Of a stretch of DNA of 64,000 nt, positions 51,117 to 62,377 are shown piece after piece (the stretch's first letter is position 1; each line of letters opens with the position of its first letter). The DNA lies in the NCBI GenBank assembly GCA_036345935.2, contig JADWOT020000415.1:22959-86958 (forward strand), given 5' to 3'. A model generated the notes under the pieces. That model saw only the letters and a program-made list of their open reading frames with translations, did not search any database and was not told where the DNA came from. Position numbers and translations under genes: made by a program. The DNA comes from Taenia hydatigena. Taxonomy: Eukaryota > Platyhelminthes > Cestoda > Cyclophyllidea > Taeniidae.

Positions 51117-51273
51117 CCAGTCGCCTTGTCTCTAATTGTCTCGTGTGGCCCTCGTGCTCACTGTACCTTTAGCTCTACACTCGTGCTTGCCGATGGCCAT
51201 CGATGCTCTCGTGATGCCACTATTTTCAGTTAGCATTTCAGGTGTTGTCCAGACTGCGAATCGCATGTGCCTT

Positions 51274-52988
51274 ACCAGCATAGAAATTTAGCAATGTTCT
51301 ATGAATTATGATGGCCTTGCCAATGTAGACGTTGTAGAGCACAGGCCAGCATCGAATCGTACCGCACCGCTAGACCCGCTCTATTTATGTTTCAGTGATA
51401 ATTACGTCGAAAGGAAATATTCCGTCACCACCAAATGCTTTGTCGGCTGCAAGTGACTTGTCTCACCACTAATTGCGTGAAGATCATAAGTGCAGCAGTA
51501 TCGTGTTTCGTTTCGTCTGGATTATGCCCTCGTAGCATAAAAGACCTCTTGGACATCTTGCCCACAAGCGTGATTATTTGTTCATAATACTGAAACTTAT
51601 TGCATTTATCTCCTAGAACTAACGCGAAGAGAGTCATGCACTGAGACATCCTTCAACTGAATAGTGACACTTTAATCACTTGAATTAAAACAAGATTTAA
51701 GGTGCAAATTCTCAGTGCAATGATTCTTAAGCAATGTTGCAACCTACAATTACATCACAAATAAAACTGGTTGCAGAGCTATCCGGTAAGTAGAGGGCAA
51801 CCTTTGCAGACCGATAAATAAGCAAATTTGGATACTTATCCAAAGGGAATGTATTTCTTTTTCAACTCCAGCTCAAATTTGCTTAAGTAATGCAGTGGAT
51901 GTGACAAAATGATTATAAAACTTTGGGGTAGTCTTGGATAGGCTTAATGCAATTTTGTTTCGGAAACGCTGATTGCCCAGCGCATTGAACACCTTACCTC
52001 GCAGTAGAACTATGCTGAGCAAACTACTTCTAATAAGTCACTAGTCTGCAACGGTACAAGACAACGTGCCGATCGTCTTTATCATTACTATATATGTACG
52101 CAAGGCCTCTGATAGGGATTGCGATGAAGCGCTAATTGTTTAGAGCAGAGCCGTTTGACACAAATCGACTTAGCTTCAATTGCACTTAAGACCACCTGTA
52201 GGTATGTGTGCAGACTGAGGAATGCATAAATATCGACCGGTTAATTGAGCTCTGAAATCGCTTGCAGAAAACATCGTTTCATAGTCGTAAATTTATTTGG
52301 TAATTGATAAATTTCGTAAAACCAAGTAAGAACTACAATCACCTATTTTAATTCCCGGTCGATTGTCAATCTTTATGGGGCATCATCTTGGATGAATTTA
52401 TTACGCATGACTCCAGTAAGGGTGAGAAACTAAATATATATGTTTATATTTGACATAATATCATTGAAGACTTTACTTCAGATCGCACTTCACCACTTGA
52501 TTCTCCTCAGCAAGCAAAAACACCGCCTAATAATTTTATCTGCCTCACAAATAAACCAAGACATTGACTGTAAAGTCAAAATATCGCAGAAGTCATGATT
52601 TTGGAGCGCATTTCTGCTGGTGGGTGCTATGCCCTTTGCGATCGACTTGTGCTTACAATGGAAGAGGCTACATGGGCATTATTGGTTAATATAAAGTTTG
52701 ATTACAAGTGGAAGACAAATAACGTTTAGGTGCAGGCGCACTCCTAAACACCGCGCGTTGCTGTGTTGCATCAACCACATAAATGGTCATCACACAACTT
52801 CACGTGCGTGCCAATCATAGAATAACGGCATGATAAGCACCAGAGATGAATCAGGTCTGGCGATTTGGTACGGTCTGATGTTGGTCAGTGCTCCACGTCT
52901 TCCGAATTGGCAAAGTCAGCCACCGTTCATAGACTATTGCTAAATTTCTCGTCAACTTTGCCACTTAAGTGAAAAATATTATGTCAAG
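51274..52988. other. Unique spacer at the centre of the giant inverted repeat
   Basis: About 1,715 bp present once. No supported gene. It is AT-rich in places (TAAATATATATGTTTATATT near 52,430). It separates the two divergent Trp-rich genes and could carry shared regulatory sequence. Confidence 0.6.
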
Positions 52989-53145
52989 AAGCCACATGCG
53001 ATTCACAGTCTGGACAACACCTGAAATGCTAACTGAAAATAGTGGCATCACGAGAGCATCGATGGCCATCGGCAAGCACGAGTGTAGAGCTAAAGGTACA
53101 GTGAGCACGAGGGCCACACGAGACAATTAGAGACAAGGCGACTGG

Positions 53146-53153
53146 TATATAAG
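53146..53153 (+). promoter_or_regulatory. TATA box of right Trp-rich gene
   Basis: TATATAAG, 52 bases upstream of the ATG at 53,205. A start site near 53,176-53,184 would give a very short 5' UTR. Confidence 0.75.
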
Positions 53154-53204
53154 CAGGCACAGCTCAGTGTGCAAGTCAGTATCAAGGAAAGCAGAGACAA
53201 GGAA

Positions 53205-53414
53205 ATGGTGTGGGGAGGTTGGCCATGCTCGTACCCGTGGAAGTGGGCACCGTGGGGAGAGTTTGAGAAGGGCTCACAATATGGACAGAAGTGGGCATTG
53301 TGGTCTGTGCAGAAGCCGCACTATTGGTGGCCGTGTGAGTGGTCGTGTGAGAAGAAGCCGCAATGGTGGTCGCCGTGTGGCCAGCCGTGGGGATGGTCGC
53401 AGCAATGGTGGTAA
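53205..53414 (+). CDS. Tryptophan-rich 69-residue protein, right-arm copy
   Basis: The first ATG after the TATA box has a strong context (G at -3, G at +4). It opens a 69-codon frame ending TGGTGG-TAA. There are 16 Trp (positions 3, 6, 12, 14, 17, 30, 33, 41, 42, 46, 54, 55, 62, 64, 68, 69), 8 Pro, 4 Cys (8, 44, 48, 58), 6 Lys and many Gly/Gln. WPC occurs twice with a related SPC, and the protein ends QQWW. There is no signal peptide or obvious helix. AATAAA at 53,581 closes a compact single-exon unit of about 430 bases. A downstream-shifted Arg/Gly-rich frame (53,167-53,457) also stays open but lacks an early ATG. About 23% Trp is exceptional. A structural, cross-linked coat or eggshell-type role, or a membrane-active peptide, are guesses only. 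Confidence 0.68.
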   Translation: MVWGGWPCSYPWKWAPWGEFEKGSQYGQKWALWSVQKPHYWWPCEWSCEKKPQWWSPCGQPWGWSQQWW

Positions 53415-53580
53415 ACAGCAACCACCACCGAGGTTGTGCCTACGCCGACGCTTGTGAAGGCGCCTCCACGTGCCATGGAGGTGAGGGATCTAGTCGGCGG
53501 TGTGCATGCCCTCCTCTACATCTCTCATGCTTTGAACGCGCAACTAATGCTATTATTTCTGCATATCGCTTGCACTGCTC

Positions 53581-53586
53581 AATAAA
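53581..53586 (+). terminator. Poly(A) signal of right Trp-rich gene
   Basis: AATAAA, 166 bases after the stop codon, followed by TG- and T-containing sequence within 30 bases. Confidence 0.72.
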
Positions 53587-54783
53587 TGATTAGACATCTT
53601 TGCTTCAGCTTACACTGAGCTTCCCTTTGGCATTTCTCTGTTGGGTATGCGAGGCGCATTGGCAACTTTAAACTGTGGAAGTTTTCTCTCCCATTGTTGC
53701 ACTCGATTGTTTGAGGGTTTTGATTATTTCGCAATTATTCATTTTCAAGTTTTGCATGGCAGACTTAGGAAAACTTCTGTTTTGGTGCTTTAAGTGTGAT
53801 AGTTGCGCATTTACGAATGAATTGCAAAACTACAGAATGCATTACTCTTATTGTATAGCTTTGAAGTGTTTTAGGTAGCGCTGAAACACTTGGGATCGCT
53901 CAAATATATAGGAAGCTATGCTAAGATACCTAACTTACAAATTCGAATGCGATTACTGATTTCTGGTTGCTTTAGGCGGGAATTTCGAAGCAGCCGTAAT
54001 CACTTGAAATTGTGCTACAATGCAGTCGTTATACTGTCAGTGATTTGTCTTAGGTAACAATGATGTTTGTTTTAAATTGCGGCTCAATAATTTGCTGCCG
54101 CTTGTAACTGCTGGTGCACTTAAAGGAAGGAATTTGTGAGCAAATAGATTGGTGTCTCTACTTAACGGCTGCATGCCACTACCAATTCCAAATTCGAACT
54201 CTAACTTGGCCTTATCCGAAGGCATAAATGCGGAAAAGTATACTGCAATCTACCAGCAGACAATGATTCCGTAATGCTCATGCGTTTTCAAGTGATTTCT
54301 TCTTCCACCACTGCCACTTCTACCAGTAATGACCATAGTCAACACATTCCTTTGCTATCCTACATAAGCGCAATCGTTGATGGTATTAACCAATGATTTC
54401 AGAATAAGCTGCAAAACAAATTTTGCTAAAATAAGTACGAGGAATTAATGGATTTCCGATGTCTCTGATGCCTTCAGAAGGTTATATTCTTAAACAGGAG
54501 TTGGGATGGATATGCATCCATCTGTTCACTTGTCGTAGAAGTCGGCAACAACCACACAGATCCACCCTTTTCAACAGCACAATAAAACATTAGTATGCCG
54601 CTGATGGCTATTCCACCTGAAAATTTTCTTCTCAGTGCAGTGACTTTGGTCCGAAATGGACGAATCTTACTACAGCTACAAGTGGCTACGTCGGGCCCTC
54701 TTGAGCGGCAGTGAAAACTAACGCCTTGGTGATACAGCCCACCTCATTCTCCCAATTCTCACCCTGTACAAGTCTTGGCGTTA

Positions 54784-55056
54784 ATGATGGCGTCGTTCAA
54801 CTGGCAGCAACCCATGCTGCAGCAACAAAAACAGCTGTCCCCTGGCAACGTAAATGAAGGTCTCCAATTTCATTCGAGTGAGGTTAAACCGCTTACATTA
54901 TCATACAGTGCGCCTAATGGCACGGGCATGAAGTCGCCTGATGCTCTTGCCTTACTTTTGATTATCCAAGAAGCCGCACTCAGCTCTTCTCAATTCGACT
55001 GGGTGATTTTATGCCCTGTTTCCTTTTTGTATGTCCATTTCGAAATAAGTTCCTAA
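54784..55056 (+). CDS. 90-codon frame, Gln-rich start (right-arm copy)
   Basis: Mirror of 49,206-49,478, identical in translation; see that entry. It lies about 1.2 kb downstream of the Trp-rich gene on the same strand. Confidence 0.28.
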   Translation: MMASFNWQQPMLQQQKQLSPGNVNEGLQFHSSEVKPLTLSYSAPNGTGMKSPDALALLLIIQEAALSSSQFDWVILCPVSFLYVHFEISS

Positions 55057-57214
55057 CACACTGTCTCTTTGCCCCCACCACCGGCGGGTATTTATGAATT
55101 CGTCCAAGCTTTGGCCCTCATCTTCTCCGTAGACCCGTTGGCCGTATGCTAAGGACAAGGAGTTTTAAAGGCTCTAACTTGTTTATCCATCATTTCCCTC
55201 TAGAGTATGGTGCAACGGACTCACTTAATCTTGCTTGCTGTTTCAGCGAGTGATAGTGTGGGGACGCTTGGAGACAGGGTAACGAACCAGAGGAAATGTT
55301 CTCATGTAGTGGATTAAATGCCCTTAGACTATTTACATTCCCTGCTGGTGGCAGGTTTTGTTAGCTATGACGAATCCGTGGGTGCACAGGATGCGATACG
55401 TGCCGGAGATGGCCATGTTGTAAGAAGGTAAATATTAGGGCCTAAGCTGCGGCTAGAGGCAGGACCTTTATAAGCCACTGCTCTTAACGACTATAGTAAC
55501 TTTTGCTAGTGTGCCTATCCAAACATTTTCATTTCTTGGAAATTGATCCGAATCGGCGTGCCTCACAATCTGGCGCTGTCTAGCAGACTGTTGATTGATT
55601 TTCATCTTTTGTTAAATCTGTACCAATTGCGTAAAGTGGCATATTTGCCTAAGGGTAAGTAATCTGTTGTATCTCATGCATTCTAATGTGCTTCGGCTTT
55701 TTATTTAAAATAATTTTTTAGGTTTTTGGTACTCTAGCACGAGGTCTTGGATGATGTGCGGCTCCAGCTCATGGAATAGGCAATGCCTTCATCTACTAGA
55801 CTGTCGAATACTCAGCGCCCGCCATTCACTCTCCGTCGTTAGACAATATCCCGGGACGTGGTGATCCAGTCGATTTCCTTCCCTTTTGCTCCATTCGGTG
55901 CATTTCAACTTCGTGTAATCAATTTCTATAGCGTTTGCGTTGCAATGCAGTGATTTCATAATATCTAACGTCTTAGAATCGAGCTCTACTTTACAGATAC
56001 GAAAGTAACCTAAAATTTGAGACATAACGTGCTCTTTTTGCAGCCGCAAGACAAAATGTGGTTTAACAGAAGGCTTACCTTGTCTGACATCTGAGTCTCG
56101 GTGGGATCAGTTTCATATCAAACCTGGTGATATCGGCTGCACTTTGCCCTTTATTATAAAGACGGAGGATCATCGGTGCATAAAATCCCATAAATAGGCA
56201 CCCTCCTGTGAATGATCAATTAAACGAGCTTACATTGAAAGGCACTTCCTCTTAGTAGGACTTTGTGAAAAACGCTAATTTGTTAAGATTAGATTAAATC
56301 CAAAAGTAAACAGGTTATGATAAGGTGACTACTGTGTTTATAAGCACAGCGATATCCAGAATATTCGTAGCACAAAGCATATGCTTCTTTTTTATCTCTA
56401 TCAATCAAGCACAAGAAGTATATCCGCAGCACAGTTTCGTCTGCACTTTGTAAACCTGCCCCATCTTTCAATGTTCGAGCAATAAGGAAAGCCATAATCT
56501 ACACTTTCACCGGGATCCTTATCGATTACAAGGAAAAAACGAAATAACTAGCGATGTCATAATGTAAGGCGAGATAGTTTGGGCTCTCAGCCATGCAATA
56601 AGGCAACTTTGATTTGGTTTAACACTAACGTTGGATTGCTAGACAACTAATGCCATGCAGACGAAATCAAAATAGGCTCATCCCAACATCAGCATTAGCT
56701 CTAGGCTGTAGCTTTTGTGTTTTTTGCTTTCCCAATATTTTTGAGGTTTAATTAATGTCCTTGATGTTTTTTGCTTGCTGCATCAGTAAGTGCCCCGCCT
56801 TTTATCAAAGCATGCTACTTTTTATAGCTAGAATAATAATTCGACGTGAAGGTCCTGCAAGCGCAATTGTATATTAATGCAACTTAACCTCGGAAACAGT
56901 AAACAGCGCAAGGCGATCAAGCAACACCACTCTTTATTTTTTTAAAAGTTTTGGAGGGTTCCTGATACCGAAGTGGATTGCATTCATTTCACATCGCAAT
57001 TTGAGGGTTTGAATCTGGCCCAACCTTTAGTGCTTATCCGTGGTACTCTTCCCATACGTGACCATGTTCCTCCTGCAATTCAAGCCATTGTGTAATTAAT
57101 CCCACAAATCAGTGGCTTGATTAAAACTGACATTCTCATAAAGCAATTATTAAGTTTCGACTTTTGCATACGATCGGCACCGAACAGCCGAGAAGCGAGT
57201 AAATCGTGGTTTAA

Positions 57215-57343
57215 TTTTCCTTTACCTGCCTCCGGGATGCTGTTATTGACAGCGATGGCGAAATCGAGGACATTAGACGTCTATTCAATGTAAGACGATC
57301 CGCTCGTGAAGACGCTGCTAGTTATTTTGCGAAAACCGTCTGA
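57215..57343 (+). CDS. Exon-like frame, right-arm copy with Val-to-Gly change
   Basis: Mirror of 46,919-47,047. Here the codon at 57,257-57,259 is GGC where the left arm has GTT. The donor-like AAT/GTAAGA at 57,289/57,290 is intact. Confidence 0.22.
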   Translation, partial: FSFTCLRDAVIDSDGEIEDIRRLFNVRRSAREDAASYFAKTV

Positions 57344-58412
57344 TGACACCAAAAGGCTTAAGTTGGATGCACAGAGTCAGATGTCCCACGATGTAACGAA
57401 CTTGAGCCCTGGATCTGACTCCTTACGCACGAACGACACTTTTGACTACTCAAATAAACATTCGAAATTTAAGTATACGGTCTTTTCTGCATGAGAAATC
57501 TGCCATTTTTCCGGCCAATTATAGACCTTGTCTTTTAATGAGAAATCAGTCAATCAGGAATTAGCTCCGTGTTGGGAATGAGCATTTCGTCAAATGTGGT
57601 AATCCATTATGTTTGCGCCTCCATAGAGCTTGGCACATTGCGTTTCTCTTCAGCACAAATCAGTGACCATGCTGTTGAATTTGTGTTCCAACCTTTTAGT
57701 CTAATTTACAGGCAGGCGTCTCTTCTCGGCTATTGGTCTTTGCATCCGCTTTGTTGTTTCCTCAATTTATCTCTAACTCCGCCAACTTCGCCTTCCTTCC
57801 AATCACACTCGTCGCCACATGCAATTTTCCCTGCCATTACCGAAACCATATAGGACTTACTTTCATTATTTATGCCACTGTTTCTCCTCTTTTATTTTTT
57901 ACTCTACCAGCCATAAATCATTAATTTGGTAGCTTTTTACTGATGTGTTTATACAGAAACGCTATTGCAGCATTATATTGATCTCACAACTTGCATTTGA
58001 TAACAGATGTTATATCCCATATTTTTAAAAGGATGGTACCTAAAAACAGAAAATAAGAGTTAACTTTACAATTATAGCTCATAGAAGGATGAATCCAGGT
58101 TTCATATTTATTATCATTATTTAATGCCTAGAGCATTGCTGATTTAACCTAGGCTTAACAGGAGCATGCCAAAAGTGATTAACTTAGACAACTTTACAAG
58201 ACATATCCTTGCTGGGTGGATAGAAGGTGTGTTCTCGGAAAAAAACTTGTTACTTTGCATTTTAGGGTTACAAATTTTAGCATCCCCATGAAGCAAAAGC
58301 CTGCCATTACTAGTTTAGTGCAGGCTGGCACACTCCCATTCACTTCCATTGTTGTTGAGGAGAAAGATAGCATTTAATCCATAATAACTGTCTTGGAACA
58401 AAGTTGAAGTAG

Positions 58413-58555
58413 CTATCGTCTCGTTGGTCGATGATAAGTTGGACCACGACGTTGACCGTGCTTGCCATGCAAAATGGCATGGCCGCCAAAATTTTGTGAT
58501 CCATTATCAGAGGTTGTGTTGGTTCCGATGCCAAAAGTGGTCTTAAGCGATGCGC
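58413..58555 (-). CDS. Gly/His/Thr-rich exon-like frame (right-arm copy)
   Basis: Mirror of 45,707-45,849, identical in translation; see that entry. Confidence 0.25.
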
Positions 58556-60863
58556 CTGTAGAAAGCTAAAACAGAAGTTAGCGTCGTGTTCGCAGGCACG
58601 AGCACGCACACGCAGCATAGAGGTAAGGTGGATCCCTCGATAAGAAACGTCTGAAAAAGTGTCTTCTCTTCTAAATCGCACCTAATTCACACATCCGTGC
58701 TGAGTCCATCACATGCAGCATTTATCATGTGGTCACACCCTGCTGGCCTCGGTCTTTTTAATAAAATCTCAAAGTAGAGGGTTCGATAAGGTTCAGACGT
58801 ATGTCGGTCACCAGCAGCTCGCAAAGTTGATCACAGACACGATGTCATTTACGAGTGCGCCACCTCAGAAATGTCTTATTACAGGTATCCTATTTGTAAT
58901 TTGAAAAAAGCTGTACGAAAGTTGGCATGGCAAGTTAGTGTCAGCTAGTTGCGTGCCCACTACATGACACTTCATGGAGATGTAGAGAATGAGTAGGCTG
59001 CTTTTCATCATCTCAGTTTGCTCTCTGTGAAAGCACTAGGAGCCATTATTTTCAAAACCAACTTTCCGCGGCAGTTAATTTCTTATTAGTTTGTCATTGG
59101 TTTCACCAGTCCTGCATCTGCATAATCGGTTAGATTAAACATGCAACTAATAAACAGTGCGATGATGTCAACACGATTTCGAAGCACTTGGGTGCGCTTA
59201 GTGAGTTAAGTATGGAAATATTTTGAAATTTTCTGTTACATCCACCCTTTGCCACCGATGAGCGTGATTAAGGCTGGTATTAGACATGTGTGTACAGGAT
59301 TGATGGTCAATTAATGGAGAGCGTCGAAGACTAGATTAGACTTCTCCCTCCACCGCGGTATTGAATTGGCCTTGATTTTACAGTGATCACTATCAAACCC
59401 ACAGTCTATCTACAAGCACTAAGAACCAATTAGGGAAGATTCGTGAGGTTTATGGCACATGAGAACGTCCAAGTAATCGCCGCGATAGGAGAACTTTCAG
59501 AAGAAATTAAGACAGCATTCTGGGTGTGTGGACACTTTTAGCATCATCTACTCAGGTCTTAGCCTATTAAACGGTTCGAGTCGACGGAGGGTCCGCATGC
59601 AGAAGCATAGTTTGGAGTAATCTTATAAAGGTCAATCAAACTATTGCTGTCACTACCAATTAGCAATACAATTAAATTACTAGATTAAGAAATAGGCCGA
59701 AACAACGCACAAACCCTAAGGATCGTATTAGAAAATCCTAATATGCATGCAGTAAAATATATCTTTATAAAAGTTTCACATCTATCACAGAGTGCGAAAA
59801 CACAAGAAACTTACGTGTTCTGTATTACATAATGTCGTAATTCTGCCTATATTCCTTAGGGAAAAATACCTTGAACGAAAACGCAGAACATACAAATATA
59901 TTAGTCACGGTCTTTTGGTTGCAAATTACGATTTTCATCAATACGCCTATCTTATGCTAAAAAATCTTGCTTAGAATCATTACATGACCGCGAAGTAACT
60001 TTCCTTTGATTCTTAAAATTACTGGCTGCTTTTTGGTTGTCAAACATAAAAGGAGTGTTACCAGTTTCACTTTAAGTTCGTGGTTTGGCAATTCGTGTCA
60101 TTAACCACAAGCTGCCTCCTCAACTGCCCCTTCCCTGCAGATATTATATCCTTATTCAGGCAGATGCGTCACTCAGATCAACAAATGTCATGATTCGCCG
60201 CTGAAAGGAATACCTTGTAAGTCCGAAAGCATGGCATCTTCATTGTGGTAAAACGGCAAAAGCGAAGCATTTCCGACCATTTCTAGATACCGTCGCTCCC
60301 AGCTCTAGATTGTCTGACTAACGGGGTGCAGAACATACGCGAAAAGATGAACGAAGCCCAATTAATGACAAGATGCAGAGATCGTGACCTGCTTCTGTGG
60401 TTTGTAATGCATGGGTATAGGTGGTCGTATGCGATTGCATGAAGTTAGTCGGGTGTTTTAACACTAGACAAATCTGCGAACCCTACCAATCTGCAATCTG
60501 TCAAAAGAGTCTATCAGCGTTGTCAAATAATCCTAATACTACGTCAACTCTGGTCCATTTAGCTTTTCAAATAGTGGATTTGGGGACATTTTGCGTGTTC
60601 GAGTTTGATGTACTAGTTCTCAACTGTGTAACCTCATATTTAAACGCGCAGGTAATTTTGTTCATGCAAAGTAAGAAATATGCAATTTAAGTCCCACGAG
60701 TGAGATCCACTCACGAGATCGGCGCCACGAATGTCTCGAATGATATCTGGTCACTAAAATGCAGAAGGAATGAGGCAAGGTCAGGACCCGCAGAGGCTAG
60801 AAAGTAAGAATTTATAAATTCTAACGGTGTCAAGTGAGAGATGCCTGATGGTTTTGCATGCAG

Positions 60864-61202
60864 GCTTTTCGTGCTTTAAAAGGAGCAAAGGAACTGCCAA
60901 AGCAGGAATCTGTGGCCCCAGATGCTCCAAGTGGAGGTTCCAAAGATGAGATGGACGACGAGAGAAGGTTAGTTCAAGCACTTATGACCAACCCGGAAGA
61001 CGAGATTAATTTCCTCCAGGAGATGAATGTAAATATGTGGTTCTTTAATTATCACGTGTGTCTTAACTTTAGTGGCGATTTCTTTACCTATATCAGCACG
61101 TATTTGCCTTAGAAGATGCTCAAGAACAATGACACCCGACTAACCTACATGTTCGGTGGGAATGTCATCAAGAACCCATTAGTACCCGATCGAGTGGCTT
61201 AA
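60864..61202 (+). CDS. Last two exons of a gene of unknown family
   Basis: Exon 60,864-61,028 follows GCATGCAG and ends AAT/GTAAAT: 55 codons, phase 0. They start AFRALKGAKELPKQE, become acidic (SKDEMDDERR) and end EDEINFLQEMN. Intron 61,029-61,112 (84 bp, GT...CCTTAG). Exon 61,113-61,202 continues in phase KMLKNNDTRLTYMFGGNVIK to a TAA. The consistent splice phase and hydrophilic composition make this more than a chance frame. Upstream exons would have to lie inside the right arm of the inverted repeat, whose edge is about 106 bases away, or the gene is truncated. Confidence 0.45.
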
Positions 61203-61375
61203 TTGGGATGCCTCATGGATTTGCTCTGTACGCGGCTGCGGCGTAAAGCTATGCAAATTAGATGCTCATTATGAGGAAATTTGTATGCTAGTGCACTATT
61301 CCATTCGTCTAAGATAACTTTCTCCTTCTAAACAATCCGGCTAAATGCTTGTTTTATGTTCTAGTGGAAGGCTAA

Positions 61376-61910
61376 AAGAAAGCTGCTAGTAAATACAAGT
61401 GTACCAAGTGTGGAAAAGAGTATGACAAGTTGGATGGCATGCACCAACACCTCCTGCGCCACAGCAAATGCAGGTTCTACTTCTGCGTGCAATGCAATGC
61501 ACCACAGAAAGACACATGGTGGTAAGGCTTGATTGCCGTCAGTGTTCATTGCTCTATTACTAATTACAATGAATAATGCTTTATACCTCTTATAAAAGAT
61601 GTATTTGAGCTGCCGCCATCAATTCATGAAATTTTGAGAAAACTGGAAAGACCTGGGTGCCTGAAGCCTCCTCAGTCATCTGTGTCCGAAGAGCTAGAGG
61701 GGCGTCCTCCAGAAAAAAAGGCGCAGGATAGAGTGCCGCTGTAGTGCTTGCGGATCCGCTTTTGACCGGTTGGATGTGGTGTTGTCACACACAGAACAGG
61801 AGCACCCAACTGAATGGGCCGTCATTGACCGGTTGCGTGTTCACCTCATGCGTGTTGCACCCAACCCTAATGCAGATGAGGAAGAGGATGCTCTGAATCC
61901 TACCAGCTAG
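61376..61910 (+). CDS. C2H2 zinc-finger gene fragment (two fingers, at least two exons)
   Basis: 61,376-61,521 encodes KYKCTKCGKEYDKLDGMHQH and then LLRH, a full C-x2-C-x12-H-x3-H finger. A further Cys-rich stretch follows (CRFYFCVQCNAP), and then a strong donor TG/GTAAGG. A second finger (CSACGSAFDRLDVVLSH, with TEQEH giving H-x4-H) is encoded up to TAG at 61,908-61,910, after a basic KKRRR stretch. An acceptor at the AGCTAGAG just before 61,700 gives a phase-compatible join. An alternative acceptor at 61,711-61,712 is better pyrimidine-wise but out of phase. The two fingers share the pattern (Y/F)D(K/R)LD, so they are probably related. Likely nucleic-acid binding; possibly decayed. Confidence 0.5.
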
Positions 61911-62206
61911 ACTTAAGAGAAAATGTATCCAATCTCCGATTATCGTCTGTTCGAGCACCCTGCGGTTTATATGAAATCGACAACTGTTTTCCATATTTCT
62001 CCTAATCCTGGCGAACCGAGTGGACCCTCAGCAATGTATGCATCCATGGCGTGTAAATGACAATATATCTCTGAACCTAGTTTAGTCCACACATCGTACG
62101 ATGGCATACGTTTACACGTTTTGTCCCATCACTCTTTTAGAAGTCCCTGATTTTCTTCAGAATTTGATTTATTGAAAATTGATAACAGTAAATATGAGAG
62201 AATCCT

Positions 62207-62377
62207 ATGCAGACGAAGAAGAGAGCATTTGGAATCAACTGCATTCCCTACACACTTGAGCTTTCCTACTTTCCAAGCAAAGGTATTCATAATGCAACCG
62301 AGCTGCAAGCCATAGTGAGGGCCTATTCTCCAACACATGCAGTTCGGATCGTAAATGTAGGTAATGCGAAGCAATAG
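62207..62377 (+). CDS. Possible 56-codon frame, unknown
   Basis: From ATG the frame reads MQTKKRAFGINCIPYTLELS and later ELQAIVRAYSPTHAVRIVN, then stops at TAG. The latter stretch is faintly like the central region of Grc3/NOL9-type polynucleotide kinases, but a single short resemblance is not an assignment. A longer 136-codon frame lies on the opposite strand (62,129-62,539) without motifs. Confidence 0.22.
   Translation: MQTKKRAFGINCIPYTLELSYFPSKGIHNATELQAIVRAYSPTHAVRIVNVGNAKQ

Larger units (their letters stand above)
43541..51273 (+). repeat. Giant inverted repeat, left arm (about 7.73 kb)
   Basis: Each base x pairs with 104,262 minus x on the other arm over about 44.4-51.27 kb. Outside that the offset is 104,298, because the right arm carries an extra 35 bp near 59,909-59,943 and one extra A. 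All open frames recur mirrored at identical length. Diverged islands: 43.54-43.62 kb (5 differences in 80), about 44.17-44.40 kb (many), and a doublet near 47.01 kb. The outer edge falls in a 6-bp hairpin (GTCACT...AGTGAC, 43,531-43,548). The inner edge is CGCATGTG. Confidence 0.95.
52989..60757 (-). repeat. Giant inverted repeat, right arm (about 7.77 kb)
   Basis: Reverse-complement partner of 43,541-51,273. It contains a 35-bp segment (59,909-59,943) absent from the left arm. The outer end is GGTCACTAA at 60,749-60,757, about 106 bases before an exon. Confidence 0.95.

Noticed and set aside
43541..60757. Interpretation as a Maverick/Polinton or other transposon with long terminal inverted repeats
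   Set aside because: No polymerase, integrase, transposase or capsid-like frames were found in the arms or the spacer.
61690..61740. Apparent frameshift in a run of seven A in the zinc-finger gene
   Set aside because: An intron acceptor within the preceding 25 bases can set the correct frame, so no frameshift is needed.
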